Assembly: GCF_018070565.1 (NCBI RefSeq)
Contig: NZ_JAGPXL010000017.1
Location: 1 to 64,000, forward strand
DNA length: 64,000 nt
Source: Streptomyces sp. B93
Lineage (GTDB): Bacteria > Actinomycetota > Actinomycetes > Streptomycetales > Streptomycetaceae
Direction: 5' to 3'
Positions 34,428 through 42,555 of the stretch are shown piece by piece. The notes beneath the pieces are model-generated. The model saw only the letters and a list, made by a program, of their open reading frames with translations. It ran no database searches and had not been told where the DNA came from. The position numbers and the translations under genes are program-made. Position 1 is the first letter of the stretch, and each line of letters starts with the position of its first letter.

Positions 34428-35939
34428 ATGACCGTACGGCGAGTAATGGGCATCGAGACGGAGTACGGGATCTCCGTCCCCGGCCACCCCAACGCCAATG
34501 CCATGCTCACCTCATCCCAGATCGTCAACGCCTACGCGGCGGCGATGCACCGGGCCCGCCGGGCCCGCTGGGACTTCGAGGAGGAGAACCCCCTGCGCGA
34601 CGCGCGAGGCTTCGACCTCGCCCGCGAGGCCGCCGACGCCAGCCAGCTCACCGACGAGGACATCGGCCTGGCCAACGTCATCCTCACCAACGGGGCCCGC
34701 CTCTACGTCGACCACGCACACCCCGAATACAGCGCACCCGAGGTCACCAACCCGCGCGACGCCGTCCTCTGGGACAAGGCCGGCGAACGCGTCATGGCCG
34801 AGGCCGCCGAACGAGCCGCCGCGCTCCCCGGCGCCCAGCCCATCCACCTCTACAAGAACAACACCGACAACAAGGGCGCCTCCTACGGCACGCACGAGAA
34901 CTACCTGATGAAGCGGGAGACCCCCTTCTCGGACATCGTGCGCCACCTCACGCCCTTCTTCGTCTCGCGCCAGGTCTTCACCGGCGCCGGACGCGTCGGC
35001 ATCGGCCAGGACGGCCATGAACACGGCTTCCAGCTCAGCCAGCGCGCCGACTACTTCGAGGTCGAGGTCGGCCTGGAGACCACCCTCAAGCGCCCCATCA
35101 TCAACACCCGTGACGAGCCGCACGCCGACGCCGAGAAGTACCGCCGTCTGCACGTGATCATCGGCGACGCGAACCTCTCGGAGATCTCCACCTATCTGAA
35201 ACTGGGCACGACGGCCCTCGTCCTGTCCATGATCGAGGACGGCTTCATCGCCGTCGACCTCGCCGTCGACCAGCCCGTACGCACCCTCCACCAGGTCTCC
35301 CACGACCCGTCGCTGAAGCGCCTGGTCACGCTGCGCAGCGGCCGCACCCTGACCGCCGTACAACTCCAGATGGAGTACTACGAACTCTCCCGCAAGTACG
35401 TCGAGGAACGGTTCGGGGCCGACGCCGACGACCAGACCAAGGACGTCCTGGCCCGCTGGGAGGACACCCTCAACCGGCTCGAACGCGACCCGATGAGCCT
35501 CGCGGGCGAGCTGGACTGGGTGGCGAAGAGGGAACTCATGGAGGGCTACCGCCGCCGCGACGACCTCGACTGGGACGCCCCCCGGCTCCACCTCGTCGAC
35601 CTCCAGTACGCCGACGTACGGCCCGAGAAGGGCCTCTACAACCGCCTGGCGGCCCGCGGCCGCATGAAGCGCCTCCTGGACGAGGCCGAGGTCGAGCGGG
35701 CCAAGGTCAAGCCTCCGGAGGACACCCGCGCCTACTTCCGCGGGCGCTGCCTGGAGCAGTACGCCGACGACGTGGCGGCGGCGTCCTGGGACTCCGTGAT
35801 CTTCGACCTCCCGGGGCGGGACTCCCTCCAGCGGGTCCCAACCCTCGAACCGCTTCGCGGAACGCGTAATCACGTCAAGGAGCTGCTGGACCGCTGCCGG
35901 ACGGCGGAGGACCTGGTCAGGGTGCTGTCCGGCAACTGA
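34428..35939 (+). CDS. dop: Pup deamidase/depupylase
   Basis: Converts the C-terminal Gln of Pup to Glu and also removes Pup from substrates. 503 aa, carboxylate-amine ligase fold related to glutamine synthetase. The N-terminal MGIETEYGIS carries the Mg/ATP-binding Glu, and the Dop-specific loop rich in Arg/Glu/Asp (about 38-78) is present and absent from PafA. Further blocks are LYKNNTDNKGASYGTHENYL and RPIINTRDEPHADAEKYRRLHVI. Needed here because the Pup encoded downstream ends in Gln. ATG with GCAAGGAGG just upstream. Confidence 0.96.
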   Translation: MTVRRVMGIETEYGISVPGHPNANAMLTSSQIVNAYAAAMHRARRARWDFEEENPLRDARGFDLAREAADASQLTDEDIGLANVILTNGARLYVDHAHPEYSAPEVTNPRDAVLWDKAGERVMAEAAERAAALPGAQPIHLYKNNTDNKGASYGTHENYLMKRETPFSDIVRHLTPFFVSRQVFTGAGRVGIGQDGHEHGFQLSQRADYFEVEVGLETTLKRPIINTRDEPHADAEKYRRLHVIIGDANLSEISTYLKLGTTALVLSMIEDGFIAVDLAVDQPVRTLHQVSHDPSLKRLVTLRSGRTLTAVQLQMEYYELSRKYVEERFGADADDQTKDVLARWEDTLNRLERDPMSLAGELDWVAKRELMEGYRRRDDLDWDAPRLHLVDLQYADVRPEKGLYNRLAARGRMKRLLDEAEVERAKVKPPEDTRAYFRGRCLEQYADDVAAASWDSVIFDLPGRDSLQRVPTLEPLRGTRNHVKELLDRCRTAEDLVRVLSGN

Positions 35940-35959
35940 GCGGGTACACGGAGCAGACG

Positions 35960-35990
35960 CCCGGCCGGGGTGGAAACCGCCTCGGCCGGG
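35960..35990 (+). terminator. Hairpin between dop and pup
   Basis: 8-bp stem (35960-35967 with 35983-35990) with a 15-nt loop, upstream of the pup promoter candidate. Moderate. Confidence 0.45.
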
Positions 35991-36034
35991 AATCATCGAG
36001 GTGGCCCTCGTACGTTGTAGCAACGGCGGGGCCG

Positions 36035-36057
36035 TTGTCAGACCGGCCTTGTAGGGT
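36035..36057 (+). promoter_or_regulatory. PafBC-like promoter upstream of pup
   Basis: TTGTCAGAC (36035-36043), 8 nt, TAGGGT (36052-36057). The element spacing equals that of PafBC-dependent promoters, and 7 of 9 bases of the upstream box match TTGTCRGTG. A conventional -35 at 16-18 bp is absent. The leader to the pup ATG would be about 64 nt. Confidence 0.5.
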
Positions 36058-36127
36058 CTGATCAAGACCGAACGGCAGGAAAGCCTTCCTGCCGACCATG
36101 TCGGGCGAACCGAGCGGGGTGAGGGTT

Positions 36128-36346
36128 ATGGCGACCAAGGACACCGGCGGCGGACAGCAGAAGGCGACGCGCTCCACGGAAGAGGTTGAGGAGCAGTCGA
36201 CCGAGGCGCAGGGGTCGGAGGACCTCAAGGAGCGCCACGAGAAGCTGAGCGATGACGTGGACTCCGTCCTGGACGAGATCGACGATGTCCTGGAGGAGAA
36301 CGCAGAGGACTTCGTTCGGTCATTCGTTCAGAAAGGCGGCCAGTAG
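36128..36346 (+). CDS. pup: Prokaryotic ubiquitin-like protein Pup
   Basis: A 72-aa intrinsically disordered protein modifier, attached through its C-terminus to substrate lysines. It has an acidic, helical C-terminal half (DDVDSVLDEIDDVLEENAEDF) that binds the Arc coiled coil and ends VQKGGQ. The terminal Gln requires deamidation by Dop before PafA can ligate it. I took the ATG at 36128 (MATKDTGGGQQK), the usual Pup start; the frame extends to 36098 without family similarity. A PafBC-like promoter lies upstream, and an endonuclease gene follows 8 bp downstream. Confidence 0.96.
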   Translation: MATKDTGGGQQKATRSTEEVEEQSTEAQGSEDLKERHEKLSDDVDSVLDEIDDVLEENAEDFVRSFVQKGGQ

Positions 36347-36354
36347 CCTTCGAT

Positions 36355-36972
36355 GTGAAGGTGAATCGGGGGATTCTCTTGGAGAAGGAAGAGAACGCGA
36401 AGTGCTGTGTGCGGTGCGGGGAGTGGAAGCCGTACGCAGCGTTCGCTCGTAGGCGGTCCAATCTGGATGGCTTGCAGCGGCATTGCAGGGCCTGCGCATC
36501 GGAGTATCACCGGGCGCGCCAGCAGAAGCGGGGACGGAACGTTCGGCCCAAGGTAGAGGTGCCCGAGGGGCACAAGCTCTGTCTGAAGTGCGGAGAGGTG
36601 AAGCCATGGAGTGAGTGGCATCGCAACGCAACCGCCTCGGATGGGCTGTCCACGCGCTGCAAGGCATGCCGAGCCATCGAAGGGCGCGCAGGTCACCTGA
36701 AGCGCCACTACGGCCTCACCGAGGCGGAGCGTGACGAAATGGTCGCCTCTCAGATGGGTCTCTGCGTGATCTGTCTGAAGGCCCCGGCCGTGCATGTGGA
36801 TCACTGCCACAAGACGGGTAGGGTCCGTGGCGTACTGTGCTTCAACTGCAATTCGGCCATCGGCAAGTTGGGTGACGATCCCGACGCCGTCCGCCGGGCC
36901 GCCGCTTACTTGGAAGGAATCGCGTGGAAGCCAACACTCGTAGCACCGGGCGTCTACCAGCTGCCTTCCTGA
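36355..36972 (+). CDS. Endonuclease VII-like HNH protein within the proteasome operon
   Basis: A 205-aa His-Me finger nuclease of the phage endonuclease VII family. Two tandem zinc-ribbon-like modules come first (CCVRCGEWKP...CRAC and LCLKCGEVKPW...CKAC, about residues 17-50 and 75-107, both with a DGL block). The catalytic module CVICLKAPAVHVDHCHKTG plus VLCFNCNSAIG follows, with DHCH and Asn as expected. Codon use is unlike the neighbours (GCA, GCT, CGT, AGG, TTG, GTA), suggesting foreign origin. It lies between pup and prcB and overlaps prcB by 49 bases. The start is uncertain: GTG at 36355 has no RBS, whereas the in-frame TTG at 36379 has GGGGGA upstream. Confidence 0.82.
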   Translation: MKVNRGILLEKEENAKCCVRCGEWKPYAAFARRRSNLDGLQRHCRACASEYHRARQQKRGRNVRPKVEVPEGHKLCLKCGEVKPWSEWHRNATASDGLSTRCKACRAIEGRAGHLKRHYGLTEAERDEMVASQMGLCVICLKAPAVHVDHCHKTGRVRGVLCFNCNSAIGKLGDDPDAVRRAAAYLEGIAWKPTLVAPGVYQLPS

Positions 36973-37769
36973 CGCCTGGGTCGTCCTCCTTCATGGACTT
37001 CCTGTCCGAGCACCAGCCTGAGCTGCTGCCGGGCAAGCGGCAACTGCCGCCCACACAGGGGGTCATCGAGGCGCCGCACGGGACGACGATCGTCGCCGTG
37101 ACGTTTCCGGGCGGGGTGGTGCTCGCCGGTGACCGGCGGGCCACCATGGGGAACGTGATCGCGCAGCGCGACATCGAGAAGGTCTTCCCGGCCGACGAGT
37201 ACAGCGCCGTCGGTATCGCGGGCACCGCCGGTCTCGCCGTGGAGATGGTCAAGCTCTTCCAGCTGGAGCTGGAGCACTTCGAGAAGGTCGAGGGCGCCCA
37301 GCTGTCGCTGGAGGGCAAGGCGAACCGGCTGTCGACTATGATCCGGTCCAACCTGGGCATGGCGATGCAGGGCCTGGCGGTCGTGCCGCTGTTCGCGGGG
37401 TACGACGTGGACCGGGAGAAGGGCCGGATCTTCTCCTACGACGTCACGGGTGGTCGTTCGGAGGAACACAACTTCGCCGCCACCGGCTCGGGCTCGATCT
37501 TCGCGCGTGGTGCGATGAAGAAGCTCTTCCGTGACGACCTGACCGAGGACCAGGCCACGACGCTCGTGGTGCAGGCCCTGTACGACGCGGCTGACGACGA
37601 CTCGGCGACCGGTGGTCCCGATGTCGCCCGCCGGATCTACCCGATCGTCACCGTGATCACCGATGACGGCTTCCGCAGGCTCACCGAGGACGAGTCGTCC
37701 GAGATCGCGCGCTCGGTGCTGGAGCGGCGTCTGGAGCAGCCGGACGGCCCGCGGGCGGCGCTGCTGTAG
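36924..37769 (+). CDS. prcB: 20S proteasome beta subunit
   Basis: Catalytic beta subunit of the actinobacterial 20S proteasome, 281 aa. Residues 1-53 are a propeptide; autocleavage at PHG/TTIVAV exposes the N-terminal nucleophile Thr54. The mature domain carries GGVVLAGDRRATMGN and the later Lys and Asp/Ser residues of the Ntn-hydrolase site. GTG at 36924 lies inside the endonuclease gene, preceded by GGAAGGA, so translation is likely coupled to it. prcA follows after 61 bp. Confidence 0.96.
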   Translation: MEANTRSTGRLPAAFLTPGSSSFMDFLSEHQPELLPGKRQLPPTQGVIEAPHGTTIVAVTFPGGVVLAGDRRATMGNVIAQRDIEKVFPADEYSAVGIAGTAGLAVEMVKLFQLELEHFEKVEGAQLSLEGKANRLSTMIRSNLGMAMQGLAVVPLFAGYDVDREKGRIFSYDVTGGRSEEHNFAATGSGSIFARGAMKKLFRDDLTEDQATTLVVQALYDAADDDSATGGPDVARRIYPIVTVITDDGFRRLTEDESSEIARSVLERRLEQPDGPRAALL

Positions 37770-37830
37770 GCGGCGGGCCGGTTGTTGTGAGGGTGATCCA
37801 GTGACTTCCACAGAAAGGGACGGATAACCG

Positions 37831-38595
37831 GTGTCGACGCCGTTCTATGTCTCACCTCAGCAGGCGATGGCGGACCGTGCGGAGTACGCCCGCAAGGGCA
37901 TCGCCCGGGGCCGCAGTCTGGTCGTGCTCCAGTACGTCGACGGCATCGTGTTCGTCGGCGAGAACCCGTCCCGTGCGTTGCACAAGTTCAGTGAGATCTA
38001 CGACCGGATCGGCTTCGCGGCCGCCGGCAAGTACAACGAGTACGAGAACCTGCGGATCGGCGGTGTGCGGTACGCGGATCTGCGGGGTTACACCTACGAC
38101 CGTGACGACGTCACGGCGCGGGGTCTGGCCAATGTCTACGCCCAGACGCTGGGCACGATCTTCTCGTCGGCGGCGGAGAAGCCGTACGAGGTGGAGCTGG
38201 TCGTCGCCGAGGTGGGGGAGACGCCGGACGGCGACCAGATCTACCGGCTGCCGCACGACGGCTCGATCGTGGACGAGCACGGCTCGGTCGCGGTGGGCGG
38301 CAACGCCGAGCAGATCAGCGGCTATCTGGACCAGCGGCACCGGGACGGCATGACGCTGGCGGAGGCGTTGAAGCTGGCGGTGCAGGCGCTGTCGCGGGAC
38401 ACCAACGGTACGCAGCGGGAGATTCCGGCGGAGCGTCTCGAGGTGGCGGTCCTGGACCGTACGCGGCCGCAGAAGCGCAAGTTCAAGCGGATCACCGGGC
38501 GGCAGCTGTCGCGGTTGCTGGCGGAGTCGGCCGAGTCGGCTGAGTCGGCCGAGTCGTCCGGCGCCGGTGAAGGGGAGTCCTCCGAGGAGGAGTAG
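37831..38595 (+). CDS. prcA: 20S proteasome alpha subunit
   Basis: Non-catalytic alpha subunit forming the outer rings and entry gate, 254 aa. The N-terminus STPFYVSPQQAMADRAEYARKG is the gating segment and alpha-specific helix. The C-terminal tail is unusual: a run of AES repeats followed by GAGEGESSEEE, an acidic disordered extension that is probably strain-variable. GTG start at 37831. A strong hairpin follows. With prcB it forms the core particle capped by Arc. Confidence 0.96.
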   Translation: MSTPFYVSPQQAMADRAEYARKGIARGRSLVVLQYVDGIVFVGENPSRALHKFSEIYDRIGFAAAGKYNEYENLRIGGVRYADLRGYTYDRDDVTARGLANVYAQTLGTIFSSAAEKPYEVELVVAEVGETPDGDQIYRLPHDGSIVDEHGSVAVGGNAEQISGYLDQRHRDGMTLAEALKLAVQALSRDTNGTQREIPAERLEVAVLDRTRPQKRKFKRITGRQLSRLLAESAESAESAESSGAGEGESSEEE

Positions 38596-38612
38596 GGCCC
38601 GGTTTTCGTACG

Positions 38613-38647
38613 TGTGCCCCGGTCGTGGATCTCACGGCCGGGGCACA
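38613..38647. terminator. Bidirectional terminator, prcA / LacI regulator
   Basis: 15-bp stem with one G-U pair (38613-38627 with 38633-38647), 5-nt loop, between convergent genes. Confidence 0.85.
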
Positions 38648-38653
38648 GGTGTG

Positions 38654-39673
38654 TCAGGGGGCGCCTGGAGGGGCCGTGGAGCCGCGTACGACGAGTTGGA
38701 CGGGGATGTCACCGCCGTCGGGTTCGCGGCCGTCGAGGACGGCGAGGAGGGCCTGCATACCGCGTTCGCCGAAGAGTTCGGCGTCGAGGCGGACGGTGGT
38801 GAGTTCCGGGTCGATGGCGGTGGCGAGGGCGAGGTCGTCGAGGCCGGTGACGGAGATGTCGTCGGGGACGCGGAGCCCGAGACGGCGCAGGGCCTTGTAG
38901 GCGCCCGCGGCGAGTTTGTCGTCGTCGCAGACGATGGCGGTCGGGTGGGGGCCGGTGGGGGCGGTGAGGGCGGCCTCGGTGGCGGTGAGGGCGTCGTCGA
39001 TGGACAGGGGCGCGCGGGTGGTGCGCAGGGTGGTGCCGGTGACGGCGCCGAGGCGGGTGGAGAGTTCCCGGGCGCGTACGTCGAAGGTCCAGGACGGGAT
39101 GTCGGCGGCGAGGTGGAGGAAGTGCCGGTGGCCGAGGCCGAGGAGGTGGTGGGCGACCTGGCGGACACCGTCGGCGATGTCGAGGTTGACGGTGGCGGCG
39201 CCGAGGCTGCCGTGGGGGTCGCTGTCGAGCATCACGAGGGGGAGCTGGTCGCCGCGGATGGCGGTGAGGGCGTCGGCGGCCATGGAGGAGGCGATGACGC
39301 CGTCGAGGGCGGCCCGGGCGGAGTGGAAGGGGTCCTTGGCGGGGCCGATGCCCTCGGGTGAGGGGTAGAGGACGACGCCGAAGCCATGTGCGGCGGCGAC
39401 GCGGGCGGCGCCGGTGTAGACGCCCGCGAAGAACTCGGTGGTGAGGGCGGGGACCACGAGGAGGACGGTGCGGGTGTGGCCGAGTCGTAGGTTGCGGGCG
39501 GCGAGGTTGGGGCGGTAGCCGAGGTCGAGGGCGGCCTGGCGGACGCGCCGGGCGGTGGGCTCGGAGACACGGCCGCGCCACTTGTCGCCGAGGACGAGCG
39601 AGACGGCGGCCTGGGAGACGCCGGCGGCCTGGGCGACGTCCCGGCTGGTGGGGCGGGTGCTGCCTGGTGCCAC
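38654..39673 (-). CDS. LacI-family transcriptional regulator
   Basis: A 339-aa repressor. N-terminal HTH (TSRDVAQAAGVSQAAVSLVLG) and hinge (RRVRQAALDLGYRPNLAARNL) precede a periplasmic-binding-protein-like sensor domain with FFAGVYTGAARVAAAHGFGV and ISVTGLDDLALA. It is divergent from an MFS exporter gene, and an imperfect 27-bp palindrome lies between them. The simplest model is local control of the exporter and itself by a small ligand, perhaps a sugar or nucleoside. I chose GTG at 39673, since upstream sequence holds the operator. Confidence 0.9.
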   Translation of the reverse strand: MAPGSTRPTSRDVAQAAGVSQAAVSLVLGDKWRGRVSEPTARRVRQAALDLGYRPNLAARNLRLGHTRTVLLVVPALTTEFFAGVYTGAARVAAAHGFGVVLYPSPEGIGPAKDPFHSARAALDGVIASSMAADALTAIRGDQLPLVMLDSDPHGSLGAATVNLDIADGVRQVAHHLLGLGHRHFLHLAADIPSWTFDVRARELSTRLGAVTGTTLRTTRAPLSIDDALTATEAALTAPTGPHPTAIVCDDDKLAAGAYKALRRLGLRVPDDISVTGLDDLALATAIDPELTTVRLDAELFGERGMQALLAVLDGREPDGGDIPVQLVVRGSTAPPGAP

Positions 39674-39732
39674 CGTGGGCCTGCTCTCTGTTCCGGGGTG
39701 GTGTGCTCTGGACGTGTGAACTGGGCACATGG

Positions 39733-39759
39733 TACGTATGACGAACGACGTTATACGTA
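39733..39759. promoter_or_regulatory. Operator palindrome between LacI regulator and MFS gene
   Basis: 27-bp inverted repeat with 11-bp arms and a 5-bp centre (TACGTATGACG ... CGTTATACGTA), one mismatch between arms. It is much A/T-richer than its surroundings and lies 60 bp from the regulator start and 30 bp from the MFS start, so a bound LacI-type protein could control both. Confidence 0.65.
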
Positions 39760-39788
39760 AAACCTGACGAGCCCCGGGAGGGCGGTTC

Positions 39789-41048
39789 ATGGCCACGGGA
39801 TACCTGGAGATCCTCAGGGCGCGGCACGCCGCCCGGTTGCTGGCGGGCACGCTGGTCGGCCGGTTGCCCAACGCGACGGCGGCGATCGCGATCGTGCTGT
39901 TCATCCGCGCGGAGGGCGGCAGCTACAGCCTCGCGGGCGGGCTGGCGGCGGTGTACGGGGTCGCCAACGCCGTGGGGCAGCCCCTGCTGGGACGGCTGGT
40001 GGACCTGCGGGGGCAGCCGCGGGTGCAACTGCCCGCGGCGCTGCTGTCGGCCGCGGCGATGGCCTTCTTCGCCTTCACGGGCACGGGGCTGCTGGGCCTG
40101 TCCTATGCGGCGGTGGCGGCCGCGGGGCTGTTCACGCCGCCGCTGGAGGGCGGTCTGCGGGCGCTGTGGCCGAGTGTCCTGCGCAAGGAGGACCAGGTGC
40201 ACACGGCGTACGCGATGGACGCGGTGGCGCAGGAGGTGATGTTCACGGTCGGCCCGTTGCTGGTGACGCTGTGCGCGTCGCTGTGGTCGGCGCAGGTGGC
40301 CTTGCTGGTGCTGAACGTCCTCGGCGTGCTGGGGGCGCTGTCGGTGGTGGTCTCGCCGCCGTCGCGGGCGTGGCGGTCGGCGCCGCGCGAGGCGCACTGG
40401 CTGGGCGCGTTGCGCTCGCGCGGGCTGCTGGTGCTGCTGGGCGCGTTCCTCTTCGTGGGCGTGGCGCTGGGTTCCATCACGGTCGCCGCGGTGTCGTACG
40501 CGGACGACCACGGCGGTGACGTGGTGTACGGCTGGCTGATGGCGGGTCTGGGGCTGGGGGCGCTGCTGGGTGGTGTGGTGTACGGGGCGCGGCGGTGGGC
40601 CGGCGCGCCGGAGCGGCGACTGCGGGTGCTGGTCGCTCTGCTGGCGGTGTGTTACGTGCCGCTGATGCTGTTGCCGGGTCCGGTGGCGATGACGGCGCTG
40701 TCGGCGCTCGCGGGGGTGTTCCTGGCGCCCGCCATCGCGTGCGCGTTCGTGATCGTGGACCGGCATGCGCCGCGGGGCACGGTGACCGAGGCGTTCTCGT
40801 GGCTGGTGACGACGTTCACGGTGGGTGCGTCGGTGGGGACGGGGCTCGCGGGGCCGGTCGTGGAGTGGGGCGGGGCGCTGTGGGGGTTCGCCGTGCCGGG
40901 GGTGGCGGGGGCGGTGTCGTTGCTGGTCCTGGTGGCCGCGGGGCGGGTACTCGCAGCTCCGGCCGTGGGGGCGGTCGTTGCGTCTTCATCGGAAAATGAT
41001 CCAAATCGTGCCGTCGAACCCCGTTTCAGTTCCGGGGATCGGGCGTAA
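39789..41048 (+). CDS. MFS transporter
   Basis: A 419-aa major facilitator with about 12 hydrophobic segments. The loop GRLVDLRGQPRVQLP matches the family motif between helices 2 and 3. Substrate not deducible; probably an exporter. It is divergent from a LacI regulator with a shared palindrome, and it ends only 9 bp before pafA, so pafA may be partly transcribed from the same promoter. The last 30 residues are hydrophilic. Confidence 0.85.
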   Translation: MATGYLEILRARHAARLLAGTLVGRLPNATAAIAIVLFIRAEGGSYSLAGGLAAVYGVANAVGQPLLGRLVDLRGQPRVQLPAALLSAAAMAFFAFTGTGLLGLSYAAVAAAGLFTPPLEGGLRALWPSVLRKEDQVHTAYAMDAVAQEVMFTVGPLLVTLCASLWSAQVALLVLNVLGVLGALSVVVSPPSRAWRSAPREAHWLGALRSRGLLVLLGAFLFVGVALGSITVAAVSYADDHGGDVVYGWLMAGLGLGALLGGVVYGARRWAGAPERRLRVLVALLAVCYVPLMLLPGPVAMTALSALAGVFLAPAIACAFVIVDRHAPRGTVTEAFSWLVTTFTVGASVGTGLAGPVVEWGGALWGFAVPGVAGAVSLLVLVAAGRVLAAPAVGAVVASSSENDPNRAVEPRFSSGDRA

Positions 41049-41057
41049 TGTTCAGTC

Positions 41058-42419
41058 ATGGACCGCCGCATTTTCGGGCTGGAGAACGAGTACGGCGTCA
41101 CGTGCACGTTCAGGGGACAGCGCCGTCTGTCGCCTGACGAGGTGGCGCGGTACCTCTTCCGCCGTGTCGTGTCATGGGGCCGCAGCAGCAATGTGTTTCT
41201 GCGGAACGGTGCCCGCCTCTATCTCGACGTGGGCTCGCATCCGGAATACGCGACACCCGAATGTGACAACGTGACGGAGCTGGTCACGCACGACAAGGCC
41301 GGCGAGCGCATTCTCGAAGGGCTGTTGGTGGACGCCGAACGACGCCTGCACGAGGAGGGAATCGCGGGCGACGTCTACCTGTTCAAGAACAACACGGACT
41401 CGGCGGGCAACTCATACGGTTGCCATGAGAACTATCTGGTGGCGCGGCACGGGGAGTTCTCCCGCCTCGCGGACATTCTGATCCCGTTTCTCGTGACCCG
41501 GCAGCTGTTGTGCGGTGCCGGGAAGGTGCTCCAGACGCCGCGGGGCGCGGTGTACTGCGTCAGTCAGCGGGCGGAACACATCTGGGAGGGCGTGTCGTCG
41601 GCGACGACCCGTTCCCGTCCGATCATCAACACGCGCGACGAGCCGCACGCGGACGCGGAGCGCTACCGCCGTCTGCATGTCATCGTCGGTGACTCGAACA
41701 TGTCCGAGACGACGATGCTGCTGAAGGTCGGCGCGACCGATCTGGTGCTCCGCATGATCGAGGCGGGCACGGTGATGCGGGACCTGACCCTGGAGAACCC
41801 GATCCGGGCGATCCGTGAGGTCAGCCATGACATCACGGGCCGCCGCAAGGTGCGGCTGGCCAGCGGCCGGGAGGCGTCGGCGCTGGAGGTGCAGCGGGAG
41901 TACTACGAGAAGGCGGTGGACTTCTGCGAGCGGCGCGGTATCCGCACCGGCACGGTGGAGCAGGTGCTGGAGCTGTGGGGCCGCACGCTGGACGCGATCG
42001 AGACGGAGGACCTCGACCGGATCGGCACCGAGATCGACTGGGTCATGAAGTACAAGCTGCTGGAGCGGTACCGCGCCAAGCACAACATGACCATGTCGCA
42101 TCCGCGGGTCGCGCAGATAGACCTCGCCTACCACGACATCCACCGTCGTCGTGGGCTGTACTACCTGCTGGAGAAGAAGGGGCAGGCGGCGCGGATCTGC
42201 AACGACCTGAAGATCTTCGAGGGCAAGTCGGTGCCGCCGCAGACGACTCGGGCCCGGTTGCGCGGTGACTTCATCCGGCGGGCGCAGGAGCAGCGCCGGG
42301 ACTTCACGGTGGACTGGGTGCATCTGAAGCTGAACGACCAGGCGCAGCGCACGGTGTTGTGCAAGGACCCGTTCCGTTCGGTGGACGACCGGGTGGAGAA
42401 GCTGATCGCCGGGATGTGA
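41058..42419 (+). CDS. pafA: Pup-protein ligase
   Basis: ATP-dependent ligase forming the isopeptide bond between deamidated Pup and substrate Lys. 453 aa, same fold as Dop but without the Dop loop. The N-terminal RRIFGLENEYGV contains the Mg-binding Glu; LFKNNTDSAGNSYGCHENYL and RPIINTRDEPHADAERYRRLHVI follow. In mycobacteria pafA heads the pafABC operon; here two FKBP genes lie between pafA and pafBC. ATG at 41058. Confidence 0.96.
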   Translation: MDRRIFGLENEYGVTCTFRGQRRLSPDEVARYLFRRVVSWGRSSNVFLRNGARLYLDVGSHPEYATPECDNVTELVTHDKAGERILEGLLVDAERRLHEEGIAGDVYLFKNNTDSAGNSYGCHENYLVARHGEFSRLADILIPFLVTRQLLCGAGKVLQTPRGAVYCVSQRAEHIWEGVSSATTRSRPIINTRDEPHADAERYRRLHVIVGDSNMSETTMLLKVGATDLVLRMIEAGTVMRDLTLENPIRAIREVSHDITGRRKVRLASGREASALEVQREYYEKAVDFCERRGIRTGTVEQVLELWGRTLDAIETEDLDRIGTEIDWVMKYKLLERYRAKHNMTMSHPRVAQIDLAYHDIHRRRGLYYLLEKKGQAARICNDLKIFEGKSVPPQTTRARLRGDFIRRAQEQRRDFTVDWVHLKLNDQAQRTVLCKDPFRSVDDRVEKLIAGM

Positions 42420-42462
42420 GAGGAGCGCTACGGGGTACCGCAGGAATCCCGGAACGCAACAC

Positions 42463-42491
42463 GGGCGCCGGACGTTTCACGTACGGCGCCC
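42463..42491 (+). terminator. Hairpin after pafA
   Basis: 8-bp stem (42463-42470 with 42484-42491), 13-nt loop, followed by TTCTC. Moderate. Confidence 0.5.
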
Positions 42492-42555
42492 TTCTCACGC
42501 CGTAGAGTTTGCGCGCACCCCATCCGTTGGACCGATCGATTACGAGGCTCATATC

